From Leifsonia xyli subsp. xyli str. CTCB07 (lineage in GTDB: Bacteria > Actinomycetota > Actinomycetes > Actinomycetales > Microbacteriaceae): a DNA stretch of 64,000 nucleotides. Both the position numbers and the translations under genes were made by a program. Of the stretch, positions 49,046-57,698 are shown piece after piece. The stretch spans positions 1,364,001 through 1,428,000 of the forward strand of contig NC_006087.1 in assembly GCF_000007665.1 (NCBI RefSeq), in the 5' to 3' direction. Within the stretch, counting starts at the first letter, position 1. Every line of letters begins with the position of its first letter. The notes below the pieces were generated by a model. The model ran no database searches and was not told the DNA's origin. It saw nothing but the letters and a program-made list of their open reading frames with translations.

Positions 49046-50608
49046 TCAGTCACTGCGCTGAGCGAACGCCATGAGCTCCGGGCCACGCCGGTCGAACGCG
49101 CGCCCACCCAGCCACACGCCGCCGAACAGAGTCACGAAGCCGATGAGCGCGGCCGCCACCGGCGCGACCCCGAACCAGAACGGGCCGATGAGGATGCCGA
49201 GCACCAGGAACACGAGCACCGGCGAGGAGAGCACGAGCACCGCGCACAGGCTGAGCGCTTGGATGAGCGCGTCCGACGCACCGGAGTGCTGCGGCTGCGT
49301 GAACGCACTGTCTCCCGGCCGGGTGGCCGGGTAGGGGAACAGAACCGAAGTGACGCTCGAGAGCCCCAGCCCAACGACGAGGAGGGCGCCGCTCAGGGCC
49401 GCGACGGCGGGGAGGATAGCCCCGTCTCCGTAGGCGGCCGCGGTGATGAGCGAGCCGATGGCGACGACCGGGACACCGACTGCGGCCACAGGGAGCGTCC
49501 GGCCGAGCCGGTCGGCGAAGCCCCGGGTGCCGGAGGCGATGTGCAGCCAGACCGCCGTGCTGTCGAAAGCGACATCGTTGTGGCCGGTCCAGCCGAGGAA
49601 CAGGCAGAGCAGCGGCAGCGGCACAAGCGAGACGTAGTGCGGTGGCAGACCGGCAAGGAGGAGGGCGACGGCGGCGATCGCAGGGAACACGGGGACGATG
49701 AGCAGTGCGACCCAATAGCGCGCATCCCGGCCCCAGTAGGTCATCGAGCGGGCAGCGATGGCAGCGGTGGCGCCGCCGGGGATGCGCGCGAACCAGCCGA
49801 GACCCCCCTCGTCGCGGGCCTCCGGCTGCCGCGCCGGCGCGGTCAGGGCACGGCCCACCAGCGCCAGCCAGCCGAACCAGAGCGCGACCAGCGTGGCGAG
49901 CGCAATGAGCAGCTGGAACAGCGCCGCGCCGATGTCTCCGGAGGCCGCTGAACCGGGAGCGCTCCACACCGCTCCCAGCGGCGTCCACTGCAGCCAGCCG
50001 CTGAGGCCGTTCACAGCGCCGAGGAGGTCGCGCCCCCCGGCGACGACCAGCAGCAGGGCGGCCGGCGGGAGCAGGGCGAGCAGCAGAACCCCGATCGCCT
50101 TCACCCCGCGCGGGCGGAGGGCGGACGGAAACGCCGCCGCCGCGACGCGGGACGCCAGCACGCAGGTCAGCACGATGACGGCGGCGCACACCAGCACGAG
50201 GCTCGTCGAACCGGCGTCGCGCGACCAGGTCACGACGGTCGCCAACCCGCACACGATGAGCACGAACCCCGGCACACCGATGAGCCCGGAGAGCAGCAGA
50301 CCGAGAGCCACCGTCCGGGCCGGGAGGCCGAACAGAGCGAACTTCTGCGGAACGAGAGCGTCGTCCAGACCGAAAAGCAGGGGCAGGAGCACGAACCCGA
50401 GCACGACAATCGACCCGGCGACGACGAGGAGACCGTGGACACCGGCCGCATCCGGAAGCGTCCGGGCGCCGACCAGAGCCGCCACGACGGCGACCGCGAA
50501 GACAAGACCGTACAGAAGACCGAGGACGAGGCCAGACACCTGCCAGGGGCTACGCCGGAAGGCATTCCCCATCAGGGCGAGCTTCACTCGGAGAAACTGT
50601 GCAACCAC
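49046..50608 (-). CDS. ABC exporter permease, large integral membrane protein
   Basis: 520 residues from a GTG at 50608; another GTG at 50587 overlaps the upstream ATPase stop (GTGA) and may be the real start. About twelve hydrophobic segments, with RRSPWQVSGLVLGLLYGLVFAVAVVAAL at the N-terminus and a loop containing GWTGHNDVAFDSTAVWLHIASG. This resembles actinobacterial multi-spanning permeases that pair with a single ATPase of the preceding gene. Substrate unknown. Intact. Confidence 0.8.
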   Translation of the reverse strand: MVAQFLRVKLALMGNAFRRSPWQVSGLVLGLLYGLVFAVAVVAALVGARTLPDAAGVHGLLVVAGSIVVLGFVLLPLLFGLDDALVPQKFALFGLPARTVALGLLLSGLIGVPGFVLIVCGLATVVTWSRDAGSTSLVLVCAAVIVLTCVLASRVAAAAFPSALRPRGVKAIGVLLLALLPPAALLLVVAGGRDLLGAVNGLSGWLQWTPLGAVWSAPGSAASGDIGAALFQLLIALATLVALWFGWLALVGRALTAPARQPEARDEGGLGWFARIPGGATAAIAARSMTYWGRDARYWVALLIVPVFPAIAAVALLLAGLPPHYVSLVPLPLLCLFLGWTGHNDVAFDSTAVWLHIASGTRGFADRLGRTLPVAAVGVPVVAIGSLITAAAYGDGAILPAVAALSGALLVVGLGLSSVTSVLFPYPATRPGDSAFTQPQHSGASDALIQALSLCAVLVLSSPVLVFLVLGILIGPFWFGVAPVAAALIGFVTLFGGVWLGGRAFDRRGPELMAFAQRSD

Positions 50609-51576
50609 TCCATGCCCTCCGCCGCCTTGCGCCCGCCCGCGAGTTCCACGAAGCGCTCTTCGAGCGTCTGCTCCCCGCGCACCTCGTCGATCGTGCCCGC
50701 GGCGAGCACCCGTCCGCCCACGATGATCGCGACGCTGTCGCAGACGCGCTGAATCATATCCATCCCGTGGCTGGAGAGCACCACCGCGCCGCCCGCGTCC
50801 GTGTAGCGCTGCAGAATGTCGATGACGTTCGCGGCCGAGACCGGGTCGACGGACTCGAACGGCTCGTCCAGGACGAGCAGGAGCGGTGAGTGGATCATCG
50901 CAGCCGCCAGGGCGATCTTCTTCGTCATCCCGGCGGAGTAGTCGGCCACAAGGCGGCCGAGGGCGTCCTCGATGCCGAAAGCGGCGGCGAGGTCGGCGGT
51001 GCGGGAGCGGACGGTCTTCGCGTTCAGCCCGCGCAGGGTGCCGGCGTAGTGCAGGAACTGGGCCCCTGTCAGCCGGTCGAAGAGCCGGAGCTTGTCGGGC
51101 AGGACGCCGATGACGTGTTTGGCGCGCACCTGCTCGGCCCAGACATCCACTCCGCGTACCACGACACTCCCGGCATCGGGACGGAGCAGACCGGTGATCA
51201 TGGAGAGCGTCGTCGTCTTACCCGCGCCGTTCGGTCCGACGATGCCGAAGAAGGAGCCCTCGCGCACCTCGAGGCTGACATCGTCCACGGCGACAGTCGA
51301 ACCGTAGCGTTTCCGGAGCCCGTTGAGGGTGAGCACCGTCAGGAGCCGGTCCGGCGCCGCAGGAGCGACAGCATCGGTATTCTTTTTGGTGCGGGGCGCG
51401 GCCGGGCTCTTCGGAGCGCTCCGTTTCCGCGAGGCCGTTGTCCGGGCGCTCGCACCGGCGACGGCAGCCGCCGTCTTGGAGGCAGTTCTCTTCTGCGGTG
51501 CATGGCCGGCGCTCGCACCGGCAGACTTCGTATCCAGCGGCTCGGCCGCGGGCTGTTCGGTCCTGGCCTCGGCCAT
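50584..51576 (-). CDS. ABC transporter ATPase with Lys/Ala-rich N-terminal tail
   Basis: 330 residues from the ATG at 51576; the frame extends upstream but into non-homologous sequence. Residues 1-78 are low-complexity, rich in Ala, Lys, Ser, Thr and Pro (QKRTASKTAAAVAGASARTT, RKRSAPKSPAAPRTKKN), similar in composition to histone H1 tails. The ATPase follows: Walker A GPNGAGKTTTLSM, signature region YSAGMTKKIALAAA, Walker B LLLVLDEPFESVDP, H-loop LSSHGMDMIQRV. The signature YSAGM differs from LSGGQ but is typical of this subfamily. Partner of the downstream permease. Confidence 0.86.
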   Translation of the reverse strand: MAEARTEQPAAEPLDTKSAGASAGHAPQKRTASKTAAAVAGASARTTASRKRSAPKSPAAPRTKKNTDAVAPAAPDRLLTVLTLNGLRKRYGSTVAVDDVSLEVREGSFFGIVGPNGAGKTTTLSMITGLLRPDAGSVVVRGVDVWAEQVRAKHVIGVLPDKLRLFDRLTGAQFLHYAGTLRGLNAKTVRSRTADLAAAFGIEDALGRLVADYSAGMTKKIALAAAMIHSPLLLVLDEPFESVDPVSAANVIDILQRYTDAGGAVVLSSHGMDMIQRVCDSVAIIVGGRVLAAGTIDEVRGEQTLEERFVELAGGRKAAEGMEWLHSFSE

Positions 51577-51891
51577 GCGCTCCCCCCTCGTGTCGCTCAC
51601 GCGCTCGAAACTCACCTCGCAACCGTACCAACTCAGCACACGGCGCATGTCCTCGCACGCAGCCTGGAACCGCGAATACCTGCCTAGGAAAATCCTGTGA
51701 GGAACATAACGACCCCACAACGACCTGGCGTAACCTCTGCCACCGCTTGATGGGCCACCGGTACCATAACGGAGGCGTAACGGAATTGTCGACATGTACA
51801 CAGCGCGCGAACTCCGGGTGAACTCCCCGGATCGACGCGAATGCCAGCCACCAGCCGCGCCGGTTCATCGCGCGGATTCAAGGAGATGATT
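51577..51891. other. divergent intergenic region
   Basis: 315 bases between the ABC ATPase (minus) and the nucleotidyltransferase (plus). It should carry both promoters. I see no coding potential with a ribosome site. The right end has AAGGAG placed six bases before the GTG at 51892. Confidence 0.45.
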
Positions 51892-52584
51892 GTGACGACC
51901 CAGGTAGTGATCCTCGCGGCCGGTATGGGCAGCCGCCTCGGCCGGAGCCTTCCGAAGCCTCTGACCGAGCTGAGCGACGGCCGCACGATCATGCAGCAGC
52001 AGTTCGACAACATCCACGCCGCCTTCGGCAGGGACGTCACGGTCACGATCGTCGTCGGCTACAAGCTCGAGCACATCATCGAAGCCTTCCCGGACGCGCA
52101 GTTCGTCTACAACGAACAGTACGACCAGACCAACACCTCCAAGAGCCTCATGCGCGCCCTGCAGGCGTCGGGCCCCGGCGGCGTTCTCTGGATGAACGGC
52201 GACGTCGTGTTCGACCCGGCCGTCCTCGTCCGCGGCGCGGCTATGGTGAGCCGCGCCCAGACCTTCGTGACGGTCAACACCTCGTCCGTCGCCGACGAGG
52301 AGGTCAAATACACCACCGGCCCGGAGGGCTACATCCACGAGCTGTCCAAGACCGTCAAGGGCGGCCTCGGCGAGGCGGTTGGCATCAACTACATCTCCGC
52401 CAAGGACAAGGCCGGCCTGCTGCGCCAGTTGCAGCGCGTCGGAGACCAGGACTACTTCGAGCGCGGCATCGAGTTGTCCATCGAGCAAGACCGCCTGCTG
52501 GTCGAACCGGTGGACATCTCCGACCTGTACGCGGTCGAGGTCGACTTCCAGGAGGACCTGGAGCGCGCGAATCTTTTCGTATAG
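51892..52584 (+). CDS. nucleotidyltransferase (LicC-like, sugar/alcohol phosphate activation)
   Basis: 230 residues from a GTG at 51892, six bases after AAGGAG. TTQVVILAAGMGSRLGRSLPKPLTEL is the NTP-transferase signature (GxGxRxxxxxPK). Further blocks: YKLEHIIEAFPDAQFVYNEQYDQTNTSKSLMRAL (the NTSKSL element seen in LicC and inositol-phosphate cytidylyltransferases) and LWMNGDVVFDP (metal Asp). It probably makes a CDP- or UDP-activated sugar or alcohol. It heads a cluster with a polymer exporter, glycosyltransferases and a CDP-alcohol phosphotransferase. Intact. Confidence 0.82.
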   Translation: MTTQVVILAAGMGSRLGRSLPKPLTELSDGRTIMQQQFDNIHAAFGRDVTVTIVVGYKLEHIIEAFPDAQFVYNEQYDQTNTSKSLMRALQASGPGGVLWMNGDVVFDPAVLVRGAAMVSRAQTFVTVNTSSVADEEVKYTTGPEGYIHELSKTVKGGLGEAVGINYISAKDKAGLLRQLQRVGDQDYFERGIELSIEQDRLLVEPVDISDLYAVEVDFQEDLERANLFV

Positions 52585-52637
52585 TCGAAGCCGCCGTGTG
52601 ATCTCGCGCACGGCCTCGATCAAGACGATGGGTTTTC

Positions 52638-53522
52638 GTGACCAGAACAACCGCTGACATGCGCCCCGTGCGGCGTTCCCGCTTCACGCGGTACCGGCAC
52701 TCGCTGTGGCTACTGACCAAGCGCGATCTGAGAGTCCGCTACTCCACCAGCGCGCTCGGCTATGTGTGGTCGATCCTGGACCCGCTCGTGATGAGCGCAA
52801 TCTATTGGTTCGTCTTCACGGTGATCTTTCACCGCGGCGTCGGCGAGGACCCGTACATCGTCTTCCTGCTGGCGGCGCTGCTTCCGTGGATGTGGTTCAA
52901 CGGGGCCGTCTCCGACAGCACACGGGCCTTTCTGCGCGAAGCCAAGCTCATCCGCTCGACGATGATCCCGCGAACGATCTGGGTCAACCGGATCGTCGCT
53001 TCCAAAGGGATCGAATTCCTGCTCTCCCTCCCGGTGCTCGGGATCTTCGCGATCGCGACGGGCGCGAGAGCGAACATCGACGCCCTGCTTTTTCCGCTCG
53101 CCGTCGTCATCCAGTCGGTGCTCACCATCGGCGTCGGTCTGCTGGTCGCCCCACTGGTCGTGCTCTTCCGCGATCTGGAGCGCGTCGTGAAGCTCGGGCT
53201 GCGGTTCCTCTTCTATGCCTCGCCGATCATCTACAGCGCGCGCGATCTGCCGGGCGGATGCGGAACCGGCATAGCCGCCAGGAAGTGCGCCTCGTACCTC
53301 GCCGAGCACCCGGACGCAGGGAGCGACACCGTCTTCTCGCTGCACTTCTGGTCAGGGTTCAACCCCCTCACCGGCATCTTCAGCCTCTACCGGGCCACCT
53401 TCTTCGCCGGCGAACTCGATTGGTATCTGGTGGGCATGAGCGCCGGGATGTCGGTGGTGTTCCTCATCGTGGGCTGGCTGGTGTTCAAACGCTACGAGCG
53501 CGATGTGCTGAAGGAGATCTGA
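52638..53522 (+). CDS. polymer ABC exporter permease (TagG/Wzm/RfbD type)
   Basis: 294 residues from a GTG at 52638. Six hydrophobic segments, amphipathic N-terminus SLWLLTKRDLRVRYSTSALGYVWSILDPLVMSAIYWFVFTVIF, the hallmark of the ABC-2 polysaccharide/teichoic acid exporters; also LLPWMWFNGAVSDSTRAFL and FYASPIIYSARDLP. An extra loop with two cysteines (CGTGIAARKC, about 214-223) before the fifth segment is less usual. Its stop overlaps the ATG of the ATPase. Exports a lipid-linked glycopolymer. Intact. Confidence 0.88.
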   Translation: MTRTTADMRPVRRSRFTRYRHSLWLLTKRDLRVRYSTSALGYVWSILDPLVMSAIYWFVFTVIFHRGVGEDPYIVFLLAALLPWMWFNGAVSDSTRAFLREAKLIRSTMIPRTIWVNRIVASKGIEFLLSLPVLGIFAIATGARANIDALLFPLAVVIQSVLTIGVGLLVAPLVVLFRDLERVVKLGLRFLFYASPIIYSARDLPGGCGTGIAARKCASYLAEHPDAGSDTVFSLHFWSGFNPLTGIFSLYRATFFAGELDWYLVGMSAGMSVVFLIVGWLVFKRYERDVLKEI

Positions 53523-54256
53523 TGGGCAGTGTCATCGACGTCACCGGGCTCGGGGTCCGATTCCGCCGCAACCGCGGTGGACGCCGGTCGTTCAAGGACT
53601 TGTTCGGCTCGCACCAACGTCGTGTGCGGCCGGACGACTTCTGGGCGCTGCGCGGCGTCGCTTTCCGGGTCGACGCCGGCGAGTCGATCGGCGTGGTCGG
53701 CCGCAACAGCCAGGGGAAGTCGACGCTTCTGAAGCTCGTGGCGGGCGTCCTGCTCCCCGATGAGGGGCGGGTGACGGTCGGCGAGGGGGTCGCCCCGCTC
53801 ATCGAGATCACCGGCGGGTTCGTCGACGACCTCACCGTGCGCGACAACGTCTACCTGACCGCGGGCCTGCACGGGATGTCGCGCGCCGAGATCGACGCGC
53901 GCTTCGATGAGATCATCGGCTTCGCCGAGATCGGCAACTTCGTAGACACGCCATACAAGCATCTGTCGAGCGGGATGAAAGTGCGCATCGCGTTCTCGGT
54001 CATCTCGCAGCTCGAGGAGCCGGTCTTGCTCGTGGACGAGGTGCTGGCCGTCGGCGACCGCGGCTTCCGCGAGAAGTGCTATCGCCGGATCGAAGAGCTC
54101 CTCGCCGGCGGACGGACCCTGTTCTTCGTCTCGCACAATGAGAAAGACCTGCGGCGCTTCTGCACACGCGGACTGTATCTGGACAAAGGAAAGCTGATTC
54201 TGGACGGACCGATCGACGAGGTTCTGGAGCTGTACAACCGGGACTACGAAGTCTAG
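53522..54256 (+). CDS. polymer ABC exporter ATPase (TagH/Wzt type, short form)
   Basis: 244 residues. VDAGESIGVVGRNSQGKSTLLKL is Walker A (GRNSQGKS where most relatives have GRNGAGKS), APLIEITGGFVDDLTVRDNVYL is the family-specific region, signature LSSGMKVRIAF, Walker B VLLVDEVLAVGD, H-loop FFVSHNEKDLRRFC. It lacks the C-terminal carbohydrate-binding domain of Wzt proteins that recognise a capped polymer, so export is probably cap-independent. Works with the overlapping permease gene. Intact. Confidence 0.88.
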   Translation: MGSVIDVTGLGVRFRRNRGGRRSFKDLFGSHQRRVRPDDFWALRGVAFRVDAGESIGVVGRNSQGKSTLLKLVAGVLLPDEGRVTVGEGVAPLIEITGGFVDDLTVRDNVYLTAGLHGMSRAEIDARFDEIIGFAEIGNFVDTPYKHLSSGMKVRIAFSVISQLEEPVLLVDEVLAVGDRGFREKCYRRIEELLAGGRTLFFVSHNEKDLRRFCTRGLYLDKGKLILDGPIDEVLELYNRDYEV

Positions 54257-54395
54257 AGAATCCCTGATCAAACCGCTTTTATGGCGACAAGGAAAGTCCT
54301 CCACAGAAAAGAAATCTGGCGAGTTGTCCACAGTTCGGGCTTATATGCCCGAAAACGGGGCGGGGGTGTCGGAGTGGGCTCTTAGTTTGCTCGGT

Positions 54396-54713
54396 ATGAG
54401 ACACCTTCGGAATCTTCGGGACCCTCTTCCACCGCCTCGGCCTCGCACGATCGCGTACCGCGTGCCCTGGTCCGTTGACCGGAGCGGCGCGCCGCACTAC
54501 CGGATCGTCAACACGAGCCGCGAGGAGTTGCGCGGTGTGACCGTAAGCATCGCGGGCAACGCTTCTCTGCGAGTCAGCGCCCCTACCTCCATCCGGCCGG
54601 GCGAGGCCGTCCGGGCGAGCGTCAGCGGCGGTCATCCCGAGCGGGACACCGTCCTCGTCGTGCGCTGGTTTCCGCCGGACGGCCGCGAGTACCTCTGGCA
54701 GATCAGTTTCTGA
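54396..54713 (+). CDS. orphan protein in the polymer locus
   Basis: 105 residues from the ATG at 54396 (MRHLRNLRDPLPPPRPRTI). The rest looks like one beta-sandwich: IAYRVPWSVDRSGAPHYRIVNTSREELRGVTVSIAGNASLRVSAPTSIRPGEAVRASVSGG...RWFPPDGREYLWQISF. No signal peptide or membrane helix. An Ig-like/DUF domain is suggested by the strand pattern; family not identified. The upstream ATG at 54324 would add a tail without support. Confidence 0.5.
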   Translation: MRHLRNLRDPLPPPRPRTIAYRVPWSVDRSGAPHYRIVNTSREELRGVTVSIAGNASLRVSAPTSIRPGEAVRASVSGGHPERDTVLVVRWFPPDGREYLWQISF

Positions 54714-54814
54714 GGACGATCGAGCGGGGCGGGCCCGCCTCTGCGGAGGAGTGCGGCGGGCCCGACGCTCGGCTCGGGGTTCGGCTGAGCGCGCGGCGAG
54801 CATAAACTCGGGAG

Positions 54815-55897
54815 ATGGCCCGCACGCAGTTACCCCTCGTCTCGGTCACAGGCGGACCGCCTCGCGGCGGCGACACTCCGCACGCACTCGACACAGCACT
54901 CGACCGGTTCCTCGCCATCCAGCGCCCTGCGGCCGTGGCCCATCTGCGAGCGCTGCGCCGACGGCACCCGGACGCCACGGCCGTAGAGCTGGCCAGGATG
55001 CTAGAACGGCGCTACCTGGCCGCCGTCACGTCCGGCGGAGCGGCTGTCGGAGCGACCGCTGTCATCCCGGCGATCGGCACGGGCGTCACGCTGGCGCTCT
55101 CGGGGCTCGAGACCGCGGGCTTCCTCGAGTCGACCGCCCTCTATGCCCAGTCGCTGAGCGAGTTGCACGGCATCGCCGTCGGCGATCCATCCCGGGCGCG
55201 GGCCCTCGTGCTGACGATGATGCTCGGACGCGAGGGTTCGGACCTCGTGCGGCAGTTCGGCGGTCAGCTGACAGGAGAGGGAGCGGCGCGCAGCGCATAC
55301 TGGGGAGAGCTCGTGACCTCGGCCCTGCCGCAGATCGTCGTCGGCCCCCTGGTGGATCGGCTGCGCAGCGCTTTCATCCGACAGTTCGCCCTCCGCGGCG
55401 GGGCGTCTCTCGTGGGGAAGGCCATTCCGTTCGGGATCGGTGCGGTGATCGGCGGGACCGGAAACCACATCCTGGGCCGCCGTGTCGTGGCGAACTCCCG
55501 ACTGGCCTTCGGTCCTCCTCCGGCGGAGATCCCGGCGGCGCTGTCACCCGGCGACGCTCCGGGAGCGGTCCGGCGCCTGGGAGCTGCGGCCGGCGGCGGT
55601 GTTCTGCGCGCCGGACGGGTGCTGCGCGCGGCCGTGCCGTCGCGCAAGGAAGCGCCCACCCTCGAACCGCCGCCGAGTCCGGAGCGATATCCGAGCCGCC
55701 CTGCCCGGGAGCGATCGCGCCCGGCCGCGCAGACCACGAGCGCCGGCCACCCTCCGCCGGTGGCCGGCACGCCTCTCTCGCATGCGGTCGACCGCATGAC
55801 ATGGGCCGTTCGCACCGGGTTCGTTCACGATGTTATGGAGAGTCATCGGGAGGCGGAAGGTCGCCCACAGGACTCGCAAATAGAACACTCAGGTTGA
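54815..55897 (+). CDS. conserved-looking hypothetical protein with glycine-rich helices
   Basis: 360 residues from the ATG at 54815 after CGGGAG. The first 60 residues are soluble and end in a helix with HPDATAVELARMLERRYLAAVT; then several Gly/Ala-rich hydrophobic stretches (SGGAAVGATAVIPAIGTGVTLALSG; LVGKAIPFGIGAVIGGTGNHILGRRVV), and a disordered Pro/Arg-rich tail (from about 275). The layout suggests a membrane-associated or pore-like helical protein. I do not recognise the family. It lies between the exporter and htrA genes in the same direction. Confidence 0.65.
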   Translation: MARTQLPLVSVTGGPPRGGDTPHALDTALDRFLAIQRPAAVAHLRALRRRHPDATAVELARMLERRYLAAVTSGGAAVGATAVIPAIGTGVTLALSGLETAGFLESTALYAQSLSELHGIAVGDPSRARALVLTMMLGREGSDLVRQFGGQLTGEGAARSAYWGELVTSALPQIVVGPLVDRLRSAFIRQFALRGGASLVGKAIPFGIGAVIGGTGNHILGRRVVANSRLAFGPPPAEIPAALSPGDAPGAVRRLGAAAGGGVLRAGRVLRAAVPSRKEAPTLEPPPSPERYPSRPARERSRPAAQTTSAGHPPPVAGTPLSHAVDRMTWAVRTGFVHDVMESHREAEGRPQDSQIEHSG

Positions 55898-55935
55898 CAT
55901 TCCAAGCTGTCCTTGCTTGGAAGGAGCAGCTCACC

Positions 55936-57585
55936 ATGACCGACACCCCGATCACTCCGGAGCCCGCGAAGGGACAGCACGACGCCGATGCCGAGGCGGT
56001 CGTGGAAACGGGCGCTCACAGCCCCGCAGCGACGCCAGAGGCCGCAACGCCGATACCAGCAGCCGAGACGGTTGCGCAGACGGCGACGCCCCCGGCAGCG
56101 GCGGCTCCAGCTCAGCCCACCGCCGCCACTGCGGCCTGGACTGCGCCGAAGGCCCAGCAGACCCCAGCCACGGACCCCGCGGCGTCTCCGCAGCCGACCG
56201 CACAGCAGATCCCCGGGCAGCAGCCCCCTACGCAGCAGGCCGACTACGGCGATGGCGCTTTCGGGCAGCCTGCCCAGCCATACGCCCCGGCCCCCCACAG
56301 CCACCAGCACGGCTACGCCGCCGCACCCGGCGTCCCCGGAGCGCACACGGCTCCGAAGCCCGAGAGCAAACGTGACAGCACCGGCTTCATCATCGCGACA
56401 CTCGCCATCGGAGCGCTGATCGGGGGTGTCGCCGGAGCGGGAGCCGGCATCGGCCTGTACGCGGCGACCTCGAACAACGCCACTATCAAGACGGTCTCCG
56501 GACCGCAGAACATCACGGTAAACGACACCAACAACGCCACGACGATCACCGCGGCGGCCGCCAAAGCGACCCCGAGCGTCGTGACCATCTCGGTCAGTTC
56601 GTCGAACGAGGGCGGCACCGGCTCCGGCATCGTCCTGTCCGCGGACGGGTACGTGCTGACCAACACCCACGTCATCACGCTCGATGGCCAGGCCTCCGAC
56701 GTGAACGTCACCGTCACCGACAACAACGGCAAAATCTACACCGCGAAGATCGTCGGGACCGACCCGACGACCGACCTGGCCGTGATCAAGCTCGACGGAG
56801 CCAGCGGGATGACGCCGATCGAGTGGGCCGACTCCAGCAAACTCAACGTCGGCGACACCACGATCGCGATCGGCGCTCCGCTCGGTCTCTCCGGCACCGT
56901 GACAGACGGCATCGTCTCAGCGCTCAACCGCTCCATCAGCATCGCCTCCTCGGCCGCGCCGAAGTCCACCGAGAGCGACGGCGGCAACGGCAGCAGCCAG
57001 AGGAGCCCGTTCAACTTCGACTTTCCCGGACAGGGCGGCGACTCGTCGCAACAGCAGTCCAAGAGCACCAGCACGATCGCGCTGCCGGTCATCCAAACCG
57101 ACGCATCGATCAACCCAGGCAACTCGGGCGGGGCACTGCTCAACAGCAAGGGCCAGCTGATCGGCGTGAACGTCGCCATCGCGAACGCCGGGGGCAGCAG
57201 CAACAGCAGCCAGTCCGGCAGCATCGGCGTCGGCTTCTCCATCACGTCCAACCTGGCGAAGCGCGTCTCCAACGAGATCATCCACAAAAGCTCGGCCACA
57301 CACGGTCTGCTCGGCGCCTCCGTCGCCGACGCGAGCTCCGACAGCAAAGCGGCCACGGTCGGCGCACAGATCAAGGAGATCACGAGCGGCGGCGCGGCGG
57401 CCTCCGCCGGTCTGAAGGCCGGCGATGTGATCGTCAACTTCAACGGTGTGCCGATCACCGGCGCCACCGACCTGACCGCTCAGGTCCGGGCGCTGGCGGC
57501 CGGGGCGAGCGCAGACCTCACCTACATCCGCGACGGTCAGACCAAAACCACCTCGGTGACCGTCGGCTCGCTCCCGGCCAGCTGA
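55936..57585 (+). CDS. membrane-anchored HtrA/DegP-type serine protease with PDZ domain
   Basis: 549 residues; AAGGAG lies nine bases before the ATG at 55936. A Pro/Ala/Gln-rich cytoplasmic head (1-148) precedes one membrane segment (about 150-176, FIIATLAIGALIGGVAGAGAGIG). The trypsin-like domain has its triad in LTNTHVI (H245), TDLAVIKL (D280) and INPGNSGGALL (S397). A Ser/Gly/Gln-rich insert (about 340-378) sits before the serine. The PDZ domain is at about 445-545 (ITSGGAAASAGLKAGDVIVNFNGVPI). Surface quality-control protease; followed by a terminator. Intact. Confidence 0.93.
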   Translation: MTDTPITPEPAKGQHDADAEAVVETGAHSPAATPEAATPIPAAETVAQTATPPAAAAPAQPTAATAAWTAPKAQQTPATDPAASPQPTAQQIPGQQPPTQQADYGDGAFGQPAQPYAPAPHSHQHGYAAAPGVPGAHTAPKPESKRDSTGFIIATLAIGALIGGVAGAGAGIGLYAATSNNATIKTVSGPQNITVNDTNNATTITAAAAKATPSVVTISVSSSNEGGTGSGIVLSADGYVLTNTHVITLDGQASDVNVTVTDNNGKIYTAKIVGTDPTTDLAVIKLDGASGMTPIEWADSSKLNVGDTTIAIGAPLGLSGTVTDGIVSALNRSISIASSAAPKSTESDGGNGSSQRSPFNFDFPGQGGDSSQQQSKSTSTIALPVIQTDASINPGNSGGALLNSKGQLIGVNVAIANAGGSSNSSQSGSIGVGFSITSNLAKRVSNEIIHKSSATHGLLGASVADASSDSKAATVGAQIKEITSGGAAASAGLKAGDVIVNFNGVPITGATDLTAQVRALAAGASADLTYIRDGQTKTTSVTVGSLPAS

Positions 57586-57599
57586 GTCCCGCCCGCAAG

Positions 57600-57634
57600 A
57601 AAGCCGCCCGGCGCCCGTCGCGCCGGGCGGCTTT
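57600..57634 (+). terminator. Rho-independent terminator after the HtrA gene
   Basis: AAAGCCGCCCGGCG and its complement around a short loop, ending in a TTT run, 15 bases after the stop at 57585. Confidence 0.85.
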
Positions 57635-57698
57635 CGCACGTCCGCCAGGCGTTCGCACGGGGCCCGCTGATAAACTCACAGCCGACCGAGAACGATGA

